The notes below the pieces were generated by a model. That model was not told the origin of the DNA, made no database searches, and was given only the letters and a program-made list of their open reading frames with translations. 64,000 nucleotides of DNA from Trichaptum fuscoviolaceum (Eukaryota > Basidiomycota > Agaricomycetes > Hymenochaetales > Trichaptaceae), in assembly GCA_910574455.1 (NCBI GenBank), contig CAJSYZ010000006.1:977981-1041980 (forward strand). Reading direction: 5' to 3'. The translations under genes were made by a program, and so were the position numbers. Positions 25,724 through 36,971 of the stretch are shown here, one piece after another; within the stretch, counting starts at the first letter, position 1, and every line of letters begins with the position of its first letter.

Positions 25724-26318
25724 ATGCGCTTCTTCGCTGCCCTCGCTCTCGCTGGTGTTGCCTCCGCCACCCTTGTCGCCCGCCAGACGGTGCCTCGTAC
25801 GCTCTTTTATGCTGACATTCGTTAGCATGTAATTTGACTGAACAATGGCCATAGAATGCGCTCTGACGTGCATCGCGTCTGCAAACCTCGCCGGCTGCTC
25901 GTCGACGGACAACAAGTGCTTGTGCACGAGCCAGGCGTTCATTAGCTCGACGACAACGTGCATTGAGTCCACCTGCCAGGGTGACGACCTCCAGAACGCC
26001 ATTGCGTTCGCTCAGCAGACCTGCGAGGCTGTCGGTGTCACCCTCTCGACCCCCGCCGCCACGTCTACCGCCCCCGCAGGCTCAAGCACCAGCGGTGCCT
26101 CGGCATCCACCACTGGCTCTTCTTCTGCTTCTTCTACATCGTCCTCGGCGCCTGCGTGAGTATCAGAATCTCTTCTATCAATGTTGATGAGAGAAAACCA
26201 GTTGTTGACATGTGTTTGTACGCAACTCTATAGTTCAACCTCCTCATCTGCTGCGAAGTCCAACAACATCCCCGTCGTTGCCGGTGTCGCAGCCCTCTTC
26301 GCCGCCATCGCACTCTAA
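25724..26318 (+). CDS. CFEM-domain GPI-anchored secreted protein
   Basis: Three exons (25724-25796, 25855-26155, 26234-26318) encode about 152 residues. A signal peptide (MRFFAALALAGVASA) is followed by a single CFEM domain with exactly eight cysteines in the expected spacing: CALTC, GC, CLC, C-x4-C and the final QQTC. The aspartate used for heme iron binding in Csa2-type CFEM proteins is probably the one in SSTDNKC. A Ser/Thr/Ala-rich stalk of about 45 residues ends in a GPI signal (SSAAKSNN then VVAGVAALFAAIAL). CFEM proteins act at the cell surface in heme uptake, adhesion or host interaction; which applies here is unknown. The TATA box and CT leader suggest high expression. Confidence 0.93.
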
Positions 26319-28117
26319 ATGCCTCATGAAATGGACTGTTTCCATGCTTCACGTATATCATACGCCACAAGTGTTTCGAGTCTTGGGCTCTTGTGCGGTA
26401 CATTCGTATCATATCGTAGTATTATCCTCTCCATCAACTTGCGCTGTCCTACCAAAAATGTTCATGCGTAGACGCACACATCACCCTCCCCCAATTTCTT
26501 ATTCGCTGATGTTTAACCTTTTTATTCCATTTGTTTCATAAATATCCGCTACGTTTCTTGCTCATAACTCTTCGCTTTCTTGTCGCGCTTTTTGATACGG
26601 ATTTTGTTGCACGTGTGGGATATATCCAATAATATACAATCGCTGTCTGCCCTCAACCTATCTATCTATTTGCAAGCGTCGCTGGCAACTCAATTGCATT
26701 TGAATGGTAACTCAAATTGCGACGATCATCAAATGTACCTCTTATCTCTCTCAATTCGAGTCTTGGCTGACATGAAACATGAGTTCAAAGGCATGACAAC
26801 TGACTGTTATCTGTGTGTATACGCTGAACATTTCAAAGTAATATGTTTGCAAATACCGACCTCAGAATGCGTTATAGACATACATGCATGTCATACTAGT
26901 CTCCGCGCTGAACGATAACGTACGAGGAATTATAGTGTTCCGAGCGTTAATCATCACCGGGCTTCTACAAATCTTTCAAAGAACTCATGTGGATTTAGAT
27001 CTACATAGCCCCACCTGAGTAGAACATACCGCTGAGCTTCGCTCTCAATTCCGTTATATTAGACAGCCCAAGCAGTTACCGGTCAGCCTTGCTGACTCTA
27101 CGCCTCAACCGGACACTCGGAAGCCCGTGGCCTGGCCGGGTTCCTCGGTTTCACCGTCTAATGATCGTCGATTCGTCGATCGTACCTTCAAGATTTAACT
27201 TAGTACTGGGAAAGGAATGTACCTTACCCAGAATCAGAACGCACTCGGGCCACGCTTGATGAAGGCCCGGGATACATACCGTGAACCTTCGGCGCGATAA
27301 CTGTGCGTCTATCAGAGGATGTTCTTGATGGTTTTTGTTGAGACTCTTCCAAGTCAAAGACATAGTTTTGCACGTCCGTGCATAGAGTAGCGCCGAAGTC
27401 CTTCTTGATTCATGTATTGAGTCCGGGCTCCAGCGCGATCGAAAAGCTATCAGAAACCGTGACTATAGCTTATGATCTTCATCACTAGAGGTTGATCTCA
27501 CATGCCATATTTGAATCCGATATCATTTTATCCTGTAGGGCATCTGATGCCTGAAGGAGGAAATATAAATAGAAGCGCGCAGAGTGGATTGATTTGGGAA
27601 GTCTTCCGATCGAATCTGAAGTTTAAGTAGTTGATCATGACAGGCGCTGCCGGCGTCTTCTTCAATACTCCTTATTAACGTGCATACATACCTTCAGGTG
27701 TCATAGATATAAGGTATTGCATGGCTGACTGGGATAGTTCATGTTCCTTTCGATCATCCGAAGACTGGCGCTGGCTAACCCGTGATTAGGAATCGCAGAA
27801 CGTTTGATGGTTGATGCCAACTATTTACTTGAATATCTTATGCGATATTCTTGATATTACATGCTTGGGTGTAGGGATAGTCCGTCGTAGATGGTCGGAT
27901 TCCTCGGCGTTGCACGTGTGAATGTGCCAAAATATGGGGAGCGGTGTTCTATGGCTCTAACTAGTGACGAAGCGCTTCCTTGTATAATTCGAGCAACGAA
28001 CGTGATAGCTGGCGGCTTCAAGCATCTGATGATAACATGATCCATTAATACATTATGTGAATACCGGGATCACACACGTTACCCACAACATTGATCAGAG
28101 ACAAGAGCAGCGGTATC
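26319..28117. other. Convergent 1.8 kb region without genes
   Basis: Starts with the CFEM 3' UTR. An ORF at 26580-26918 and several shorter ones have no motif or splice support. I see no tRNA-like B box or terminal repeats. Confidence 0.5.
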
Positions 28118-29710
28118 TCATACAATTGGAACCCAGTCATACCGCGGATACGAGTTATGCACCGGTAAGAAGCTGCTGCTATAACTCTCGTCGTTTTCGG
28201 TGCTCACTTCAATTATTAGAGCCGTGTCCTGGAAGATGATGTCCCAAGGTAACTGTAAAGGCGCGAGGTCGACATAGACGTGCATCCGTCCGTCTAGTAC
28301 CAGCCCGCCGTCCGGCTTTCTGTACAAACGCATGAGATCGAACCGCGTGGATGTCGCAAAACGTGGAATCCGTTGCATAGTAAGGGTATGCATCTGACAA
28401 AAGTGTGAGGAGAGCATTTCGGAACGTAAACGCTGGACATTACTTACTTTAATAAGAAGATCCATCGTAACTTGCTCAACTGCACTTGCAATTGCTTTCA
28501 CTTCATCCTTATCCTTGACTCTGTCCAGATGCGTTCGGAAATAGAAATGCATGTCGAGCTCAAATGTGTCTTTCACCTCCGGAGGTGACTCTCCGTCCTC
28601 GGTCGCTGTACAAGTCTCCCAGGGACTCTTCAACCGAATGCTGATGAAGTCTGTCCCAAGACCCGACGTCCAACTGGGCGCGGGGTACTTGCATGAGATG
28701 ACTTTGTTTCCAAAGTGTACAACGCTCTTTGCCTGAGGATTGCGCAAGAGAAAACGCTTGTAGACCCTCATGCCATTCACAAAGAGCTTCATATATTCCC
28801 TTGCTAGGGCTTGCAGGTCCGGTCTTGCTTGGGCTTTCCTGAACGTTATACCCTTAACAGACACAACTACTTAGTCCAATGAAGGACTTACTTATACCAA
28901 CTGAGAAGGCGCAACACATTCTCAACCGCGGTCACCGCAGTTTCGGGCACATCCTTACTGTCCCACAGCCCGACAGCGTCTCGGAGTTGCCAGTCCTCGA
29001 GCACGAAAGGACAGTGCTCGGCCGCGCGTAACTGGCTTACCTGCTTCGCGGCGTCGTTGATGGTACTCTCTTCGATGCAGAAGAGCGCTTTACGCGATGG
29101 TGCGAGGAGGAGATCGATTTGATGTGTTGGAGTGGATGACGGGAATCGGTGCTGGGAGAAGAAGAGTTGCGGAAGGGAATGAAGGAGCTGCTCGGCCCCC
29201 TGTGCGCGGAAGGCAACCCGAACGGCTGGGAAAGAAGTTGCGAGCGCGGTGATGTGGGCGACGGCTTTCATTTGCGTTGACTGTGTGTCTGACCTGGGAG
29301 CGTATGCTATGCAACGAATACCAGCAGTAATAGGAACGAAGAACATACTGCACATGTTTCATCAGCCTCTCGCTCAACTTTCTCCCCTTCCCACTCAGTT
29401 CCACTTCAAGCGTCTCCGTTTTGAAACTCTTCCACTTCTCCTCCCATTCCTTAATGCTCTGCACGACTTCTTCAGCAAGTTTCTTCGACAGCGCATCAGG
29501 ACCATACCCAGCTTTGTGCGCCAACTTCCCGACAGCCAATTCGAGCTTCCTGCCGAGGAACTGAAAGAGGTTGTCTAGAACACGTCCCGGCCCGGGGTTG
29601 TCTGAGCAGGTTGCATTGGTTGAGATGGTTGAAGAAGAGGCAAGGCAGAATTGTTGAACATAGACAACCTTGCCGTCAGGGCTCTCGTGGCGGTGTTCAT
29701 AGGTAGACAT
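28118..29710 (-). CDS. Hypothetical fungal protein, about 480 residues
   Basis: Not recognised. The ATG at 29710 opens MSTYEHRHESPDGKVVYVQQF. The first exon contains a charged helical stretch (SIKEWEEKWKSFKTETLEVELSGKGRKLSERLMKHVQ). A GTATGT...CCCAG intron ending just upstream of SDTQSTQMK joins it to the second exon, which runs to LRLLSWYK. Further exons give ITFRKAQARPDLQALAREYMKLF, NPQAKSVVHFGNK, TFELDMHFYFRTHLDRVKDKDEVKAIASAVEQ and a final block with DLAPLQLPWDIIFQDTALIIEV, ending in RYDWVPIV. No signal peptide or membrane helix is evident, so it is probably cytosolic or nuclear. Codon use is like that of the neighbours. The intact multi-exon frame argues for a real gene. Confidence 0.7.
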
Positions 29711-30228
29711 TGCAGACTGTTTGTAGAATTAAATAGGACGAAGCAGGATCATTCTTATACCCAATCATCATGCATCGCCTTGCACCTACGCCAAGGTATA
29801 TGTGGCTTGGCACTTGCGTTGTTCGTATTGCAATAGGATCGCCTAGTCACCTTAGAAGGCAGGTTTGCACAATGAGATACACGGAGACTAAAACGTGAAA
29901 TCCAGGTCCCTTAGCAGCACAGCCACGAGTACAGCTTTCCGTTGATGACCGAAGCGCAAGCAAGACGGACGAACTTGAAGTGAGGACACAAGACAAGCTA
30001 TACACAAGTGAGTCGGCTACAAAGTCCTCGGCTAGCATTCCACCGCTCAACAGCCTGATCGGGACCTCCGACGTCTTGTAAAGTCTTTGCAGACGAGTGG
30101 TTTCCATGAATGTTCGCATAACGACCGCATCGGTCTAAGTTTTTAGCGAGAGTACATGGATAGCAATATGCGTAGAGGGAATAGTAACATGCCATACAAA
30201 AGACGTAGAACGAAACGCAGACAGCCCT
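29711..30228. other. Intergenic region between two leftward genes
   Basis: Promoter of the hypothetical gene and 3' flank of RPL34. Nothing else is supported. Confidence 0.5.
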
Positions 30229-30627
30229 TTACTTCTTGCTTGTCTTTGCCTGCGACTTGATGACCTTCTTTACAATCTTCGCCTCCTCGACAAGGAACGC
30301 ACGCATGATGCTGACGAAGGTCGTTAACTCTCTGACCTACAACGTGCGTTCGATTGGCACTCACCGAGACCTGACGCAGTCACCGCATCGCGACCCTCCG
30401 TACGCACGGCGGACAGTCTTGACACGCTTCGAGACCGTCGCATACTGGCGAGGGCGGAGAGCAGGGATACCTGGAAGTGCGATACCGCAATCACCGCACT
30501 TGGGCGCAGTTCCGGGCTTTTTGAGGTGGTGGTAGACGAGACGCCCGCCGGGAGTCTTCACCACACGCCGACGGTTGGATGTAGTGTTGTACGGAGTACG
30601 CTTGCGGATCGTAACACGTTGGGCCAT
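30229..30627 (-). CDS. RPL34: 60S ribosomal protein L34 (eL34)
   Basis: Large-subunit ribosomal protein. The ATG at 30627 gives MAQRVTIRKRTPYNTTSNRRR, followed by TPGGRLVYHHLKKPGTAPKCGDCG, the paired cysteine knuckles (CGDCG and SRCGDC) and RAYGGSRCGDCVRSR. A 54 nt intron is best spliced with an acceptor at CGTCAG, giving VRSRIMRAFLVEEAKIVKKVIKSQ, which fits the family. An earlier acceptor would insert about nine odd residues. It ends in TSKK and TAA at 30229-30231, about 114 residues. Tandem splice acceptors (TTGTAG, GTCAG, CGTCAG) close together could allow isoforms. Confidence 0.95.
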
Positions 30628-31480
30628 TGTGGGTGCTAAAGAAAAGCCACAAAGTAATCAGTTATCTTGCTTCTCAATCCTTCCAGCAATCATTCAGTCC
30701 TCCATTGAAAGATGTAGCTTAAACTCCCTCCTCCCCTCTCCCTATCGTGAATCCCATCTCAACGAATACCATAAACCGCACGTCCACAAAACCGCCGCAC
30801 CAAAGTTGCCAGATATTGAACTTGTACGCGAAGACTCACAGTAAACTTTAAGGCCTGTAGAATCAAAATATCAGTCTTCAGTGCTTTCCATTGAGCAAAA
30901 CGTTGCGCATACCTTGTCTTGAGGAATTTGAGGGCCGCCGTCGTTGGTCTTTCGATGTTCAGACTGCGATAATTCGCGAACACACACCGAACTCTAACGT
31001 AAAACTATACAGCAGCTTATGTAAGCCAGCTGGGACGGCTGCTTGAACGGCATACATACGTATGTCGAGGAATTGAATACCAATCGTCGTAACTCTGGAA
31101 GACTAACAGAAAGCTGCGAAGCTGTTACCATACACTTGGGAGATCATTGCGAAGCTTGAGCAGTGGCTGGCATCTCGACCCACAATTCTAGTTATTCACT
31201 ACAAGTTGTAAGCGGAGTAGTTCCAGTTGTCAATATTACTGGACACTGAATAAAGGTATATTCTCTATGACAATACTATGCTAAATTCACGATAGATATA
31301 TGTGTGCAGCGGAAGTCCACACTGCGAATCATGCTTTAAATGATGTGTTTGTGGGGTTGCTTGTATGTATTTGGATCGGAAGTCAACACCCTCAACTTGA
31401 ACATGATTTGAATATTGAACGCCGATCAAAGATGACGCTGCGTGACATTGTTGCGTTTCAATACTTTCCTCTAATCCTTA
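30628..31480. other. Divergent intergenic region
   Basis: Lies between RPL34 and the GH5_12 gene. Leader introns of RPL34 may be present. The minus-strand ORF at 30983-30759 has no recognisable motif. No snoRNA box pair could be established by eye. Confidence 0.5.
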
Positions 31481-34321
31481 ATGTCTGCTTCAAGCTCAAG
31501 CCTTGATTCGTCGTTCGTTCTTATAGAAGGATCAAAGAAAGACACACTAAGTGCCCATGATTGGAGCCCAAAAGCAACGGGGGGAATAAATATTAGTGGG
31601 AGGCACTTCATCGACTCGTATGGGAGGGTTTGCGGCCTAAGAGGTGTCAACATCTCTGGCGCTTGCAAGACGTATGTATTAACTCTGCACTAGTCTCCTC
31701 TGCAGCACTGAATTGTCTACAAAGACCTTCTGATGACGACCATAATGCATTCTTCGATAAGCATGAACATGTTACATTTGTTGGACGACCCTTTCCCTTG
31801 GAAGAGGCACCTGACCACTTCGCCCGGCTGAGAAGATGGGGTCTGACGTTCAGTACGTTTCTGCTCTTCGTTTGGCTGTATTGAGGTATAACGTCTTTCA
31901 GTAAGGTTCCTTGTTACATGGGAAGCATTAGAGCATGAAGGACCGTGAGTTCAGTCCCAACATCGAACATACTATCACACAATAATGTCATATACAGTGG
32001 GAAATACGATCTGGAATACTTAGAGTATCTCCGTGCTATTTTGTCATTACTGCCAGAGTATGGTATGGTTGCCTTCGTTTCCATGCATCAGGACGTCTGG
32101 TCTCGATACACAGGAGGATCTGGAGCGCCTGCCTGGACTATTTCGGCCATCGGGCTCGACTTGCATAAACTCGAGGACGCCGGCGCCGCTTGGCTAAAGG
32201 GTGTCCTTGGAGGCGGACACGTCGAGGCAGAACGCGGGCTGTGGCCCTGTGGGTATCAAAAGCTAGGAGCAGCAACCATGAATACGTGCTTCTGGGCTGG
32301 AGATACCTTTGCTCCCAAGTTGAAAATCGATGGAGTACCGGTACAGGAGTATCTTCAGACGAGATTTCTGAAAGCTTGGGAGCTGCTCGCGCGAACAGTC
32401 GGTCGCTTGGACGGTGTTTTAGGCTTCCAAGTATGTGTCGTTCTAGTGAAACGCTACGGGCACTCATCCCCAACTCATAGATGATGAACGAACCTCACAG
32501 AGGGTACATCGAGCTTCCGTCGATGCACGCGTTTGATTATAACACCGATCTACATCTCGCTCACGTTCGTATGTATGCCCTTATTGTTCAAGACAAACTC
32601 CATCGTTTAAAACCCGATTATAGCATCTGCCCTACAGTCCTTTGCTCTTGGAGCTGGCCACGCTATGCTCGTGCCGCACTACTCTCGTTCGTTCCCCATG
32701 CCGAGCAAGCTTACTAGCCACGAAGTTGTAAACGAGAAGGAAGTCAGTGTTTGGTCTTCCGATGGGCCTACGGAAGGCAGGTGCCTTTGGGAATGGCACG
32801 GCGTTTGGGGCTGGGACAAGAAGAAGAATGAAGCTATCGTACTGAGGGAAAACTATTTCGTGAAGCATCCCATGACGGGTCAAAAGGTAGCATTTACACG
32901 AATTAAGCCTCTTATCGCATTGAAATGCTTGCGTTGTTCAGATTGACTGGTACACAGACTTCTACTATCCACTCATTCAGAAGTGGGCAAGTATTGTGCG
33001 TTCTGTGTCTTCACCGGATAAGATCGTATTTACGGAAGCAATCCCCAATGAGGTAGATCGTCATCTCATCATCGCGAAAGTCAAGCTCCTGACATGTCTG
33101 CACTAGTTCTGCCCTTCGTCCTGGACTATTGACAAACGCCCACCAAACATGGCGTATGCTCCTCATTGGTAGCTCTGATTTTCCCTTTTAGCGCCAGAAA
33201 CTAATGCGACTATTAGGTATGATCTGAATGCACTCTTTCAAAAGGCGTTCGGGGAGTTTTCTGTTAATGTTCAAGGCCTTTCTCGAGTATGGGATAATTA
33301 ATCACTTACATCTAATTGAAAGTGCTCATTCGTGCAATTCAGGGCATGTTCCCTCTCAGGGCCTTTTATTGGGGTCAAAAGGGAGCTCGCGAGAATTTCT
33401 CGCTGCAGATTCGTAACATTGTCGAAGCAGCGTATAAGTCACTAGGGGAAACGCCAGTCATCATGGGTGAATGTGGCATTCCTATGGATATGAAGTACGT
33501 TCGGACACTGTTCATTTTCCCGACGTTTCTAAGGCAGAACTATTAGTAAGGGCGATGCCTTCCGAACCGACATCTGGACACCTCAAGCTCGGATGATGGA
33601 TGCTATGATTACAGGACTGGAACGTAGCCTAATAGGATTCACGTCAGTGTATCGCTATGAAATTGTATATGAATACTGACATTCATCTAGCTTGTGGAAC
33701 TACAACCCAGATAACACGGACGAGCACGGCGATTACTGGAACGGCGAGAATTTCTCTTGGTTTAGTAGGCATCGGTCGCGACTTGCGTCCCCCGACAGAG
33801 GAAGCTCGTTTGATCAGACAGACATCAGCCTGGATGAAGGAGCAAGAATCCTTCGGTCTATAGTCCGTCCGTACCCAGCGAAAACATCTGGTATCCCTAC
33901 GAAACTGGACTACGAATTGAACTCGGGCAGGTTGCTCTTCGAATGGACCGTTCCCGCCTTGGGTGCAACACGTGAATTGACATTCTCGCCTAAGATCTAT
34001 CCTCCTCTAGACGGTCTAACCCATGAACTCAAATCGAATGAAACGCTGATCTTTTATCCTTCAATGCTATCTCGCGGACGAAGGTTGGTGGTCGAAGGCC
34101 TCGAAGACGGAGATAGTTACCGCTATGATGAGGATATTCAGACTGTCATCATCACTGTTCAGGACAACTCACCTGGTACGAAGCACAGCGTCACCATCAG
34201 CCTTAGACCTTCCCTGCCTATCATGTTCCCTATCAACACCTTCATGTCTGACTTTGGTGTCAGACTATACGGAATTACAGCCATCTTACTTGTACTCATC
34301 GCTTATTTATTCTCCACTTAA
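31481..34321 (+). CDS. GH5_12 glucosylceramidase / steryl-beta-glucosidase (EGCrP-like)
   Basis: Fungal endoglycoceramidase-related protein of GH5 subfamily 12, which cleaves glucose from glucosylceramide (EGCrP1) or ergosteryl-glucoside (EGCrP2). About twelve exons encode roughly 760-780 residues. The N terminus is hydrophilic without a signal peptide, then ISGRHFIDSYGRVCGLRGVNISG begins the catalytic barrel. The acid/base Glu lies in MMNEPHRGY at an exon start (32481). The nucleophile Glu lies in VIMGECGIPMDM (about 33460-33490). Other family blocks are VSMHQDVWSRYTGGSGAPAW and LWNYNPDNTDEHGDYWNGENFSW. A C-terminal beta domain is followed by one hydrophobic segment (YGITAILLVLIAYLFST), suggesting a tail anchor on an intracellular membrane. 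Both catalytic Glu residues are intact. The substrate cannot be settled from sequence alone. Confidence 0.9.
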
Positions 34322-34693
34322 TCCAGCATACTGTACATAGACTTTCCTTGGACGTTTTCTTATATTCCAGCGGGCTCGCATTTTCCTTTCCAGTAGTAAT
34401 CTAAAACTTAGTTAGCTTCCTTGCTCTCATGCATAGTTCTCACGGCGCGTACCTGTAGCCGATGGCATTCAAGTTGCAGAAATAACTTTAGGTATCGCTT
34501 CTCTTAAACTACCATCTCTTTCGGTATATCGTGTCTAAATCTCTGCTTGGTATGCTTTAATTGTTCGTCTCAGGCTCGACGAATTGTGACAGTCGAGTCA
34601 CAAAATACGACCGTTTAGTAGTGGCAGACGCGACAGACGCGTGTGCTTTGTAGCATTTCTCTATAACTTCACAGTTCTCTCGAGTAAAACAAG
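34322..34693. other. Intergenic region between two rightward genes
   Basis: 3' flank of the GH5_12 gene and promoter of CSN1. A short inverted word pair (GTGACAGTCGAGTCAC-like, about 34586-34602) lies about 95 nt before the CSN1 ATG. No other feature was seen. Confidence 0.4.
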
Positions 34694-36564
34694 ATGGAAA
34701 TTGATCCTCCAGAGCTTATGGAAGAAGGTGTTATCCTGCAAGGACAAACACAAGCACAAATCGAAACAGCAGGCAAAGTAGAGGGCAAGAAACCCAACCC
34801 CGTACTTGTGGACGATGCGCATCCATTCGACCTCGACGCCTACATTTCATCGTATAGCGGTGAGACTGTGAAGCCAAATGTTTGGACAATCCATTGAAAC
34901 TTGCTTCCATCAAGGTCGATTGGCAGTGTACCGCTTACTGCATATCATTGAACGATGTCCAACCCTTGCTCTACAGGCCTTCCAAGTTGCAGATCAGCGC
35001 ATTCGTGCCGGAAGAGACATCAAATCTTATGAACTAGCAGTCAACCTTGCCAACGCTCACTTTGCGTCGGAGAATGCGTCAGAGGTGCTTCTGCCTTTGG
35101 ACGAGAAGTGGATACAGGAGACGAACACGCGCAATATTGCGGAGAGGAACAAGTTAGAGGTCGAGCTGAAGACATATTCAAACAACATGATTAAGGAGAG
35201 CATTCGAGTGAGCAGCAATATTCTCGCATAATACTTGCTCTGATCCTTCATACTTAAGATGGCCCATCGTGATTTGGGTAACTTCTACCGCTCAGTCGGA
35301 GATGAGGCAACATCGTTAAAGCATTATACAAAGTCACGGGAGTTCTGCACATCAAGTCTACATGTACTCGAGATGTGTATTTCTGTTCTAGAGGTACGCG
35401 CCTTTCTCCTCACGTAAATTAGATCTTAGAGACTTACTCGTCATTCAGCTTCTCATCGAACAACGCAATTACTCGCACATCATCACGTACGTCTTCAAAG
35501 CGGATGCAGCTCTCGATGTTACTTCTGGATCTCATCCATCTGCGGGTGCGCCTCAATTGCACAAGAAGCAAACCGCAGCAGTCAGTGCCGAGCGGGAAAA
35601 GGTTCAGACGAAGCTTGATGTAGCTACTGGGCTGGCGCATCTGGGTCAAGCGAATTACGAGAAAGCGGCGGCGACTTTCCTAAAGCTGGGTCCACCCAAG
35701 GGCTTGGAGGATTGGAACGGGAAGGTGAATGTGCTCGATCTGTGCTACCTTGACTGCCATCTCATCCTTCACTTTAGATAATTACGCCATCAGACATTGC
35801 GATCTATGGTACATTATGCGCTCTGGCCACACTGTCTCGTGGCGCTATCAATGCTCAGGTGGTGCAGAATGAGACGTTCGGAGACTATCTCGAGCAGGAA
35901 CCGTACGCTCGCGAACTTATTGACGCGTACATCTCGAGTCGGTTCCGTACCGTGCTCGAGGTTCTCGACAGATACTCCGTGCGTTATTCTTTCCGTCCGT
36001 CTAATTGTAAGGTCTCTCTGATCTCCTTTCAAGTCGCGACATTCTTTGGATATTCACCTCAGCTCACACATCCATGACCTAACAACACTAATTCGAGACC
36101 GCGCCCTGGTGTTATACTTCCAGCCTTTCACTTCCGTCCGATTCTCGAAGATTGCTTCAGCGTTTGGCTTGCCAGAATCTGAAGTTGAACAGCTTGTTGT
36201 AGGACTCATCCGAAGTGGGGACATTAAGGGTAGAGTGGACAGTCAAAACAAGGTAAATTCGTTGACTTCACTCGACTCTTCGTTACGGCTGATCTTTTGG
36301 AAGATTTTGAAGGCTCGCGTGACGGACGTAAGAGCTGCGCTGTTTGCTCGCGCCGCCCAAGCCGGTACACGAATGTCTGCGACGAACAGGAAGTTGCTCC
36401 TTCGCATGCGACTGTGCGTCCCTTCAGTTTATATAGATCTTCCAATCCTAACGTCTATGGAATGTAGGCAACAAGCTGACCTCGTTGTCAAAGCGCCGAA
36501 GTCTCAATTAAACGCATCTTCGGGAAATTCAATGATTATAGATCAGCTCATGGATGCAACCTGA
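34694..36564 (+). CDS. CSN1: COP9 signalosome complex subunit 1
   Basis: CSN1/GPS1 is a scaffold subunit of the COP9 signalosome, which removes NEDD8 from cullins. The ATG at 34694 gives [12 protein letters not shown], then [14 protein letters not shown] with a glycine split across the first intron and [18 protein letters not shown]-like helices follow ([50 protein letters not shown]). The PCI winged-helix part includes [28 protein letters not shown] and [12 protein letters not shown]. The end is MDAT before the TGA at 36562-36564. At least eight exons are needed, and the length of about 480-490 residues fits the family. A partner deneddylation subunit is not in the window. It converges on the N2227 methyltransferase gene. 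Confidence 0.93.
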
Positions 36565-36971
36565 TGCGTCGTACTTGTTTGCCTTTTTACTCCAATATCT
36601 ACCCCTTTGTACACCTACTGCACGAATATATCATTAGCAATCTGATCTGAGTACACACTTGAAAATCAATGAATGAAATTGACCACAAACGCTGATCTAT
36701 CCTCTACGATGCTTGGGCTTTGTATAGATAGCTTCTTAGATATGCATGGGCGATCCACAGAATCAAAAGTTATACTTGCAAGACTGATGCATGCTCACAT
36801 TATCATGCAGAAATAGGACGGTATTATATATTTTGAACAATCGACAAAAATGGATGCATCGGATCAGTTGCTCTATTCAATCACTGACAAATTGACCCAG
36901 AGGGCCGACTAAATCGGTTTGTGGATCATGATCAAGTGGCTTGTTGCTTTTATATCCAGCAGTATTTTTTA
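36565..36971. other. Convergent intergenic region
   Basis: AT-rich spacer between CSN1 and the N2227 methyltransferase gene, containing both 3' flanks. No gene or repeat was recognised. Confidence 0.5.
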
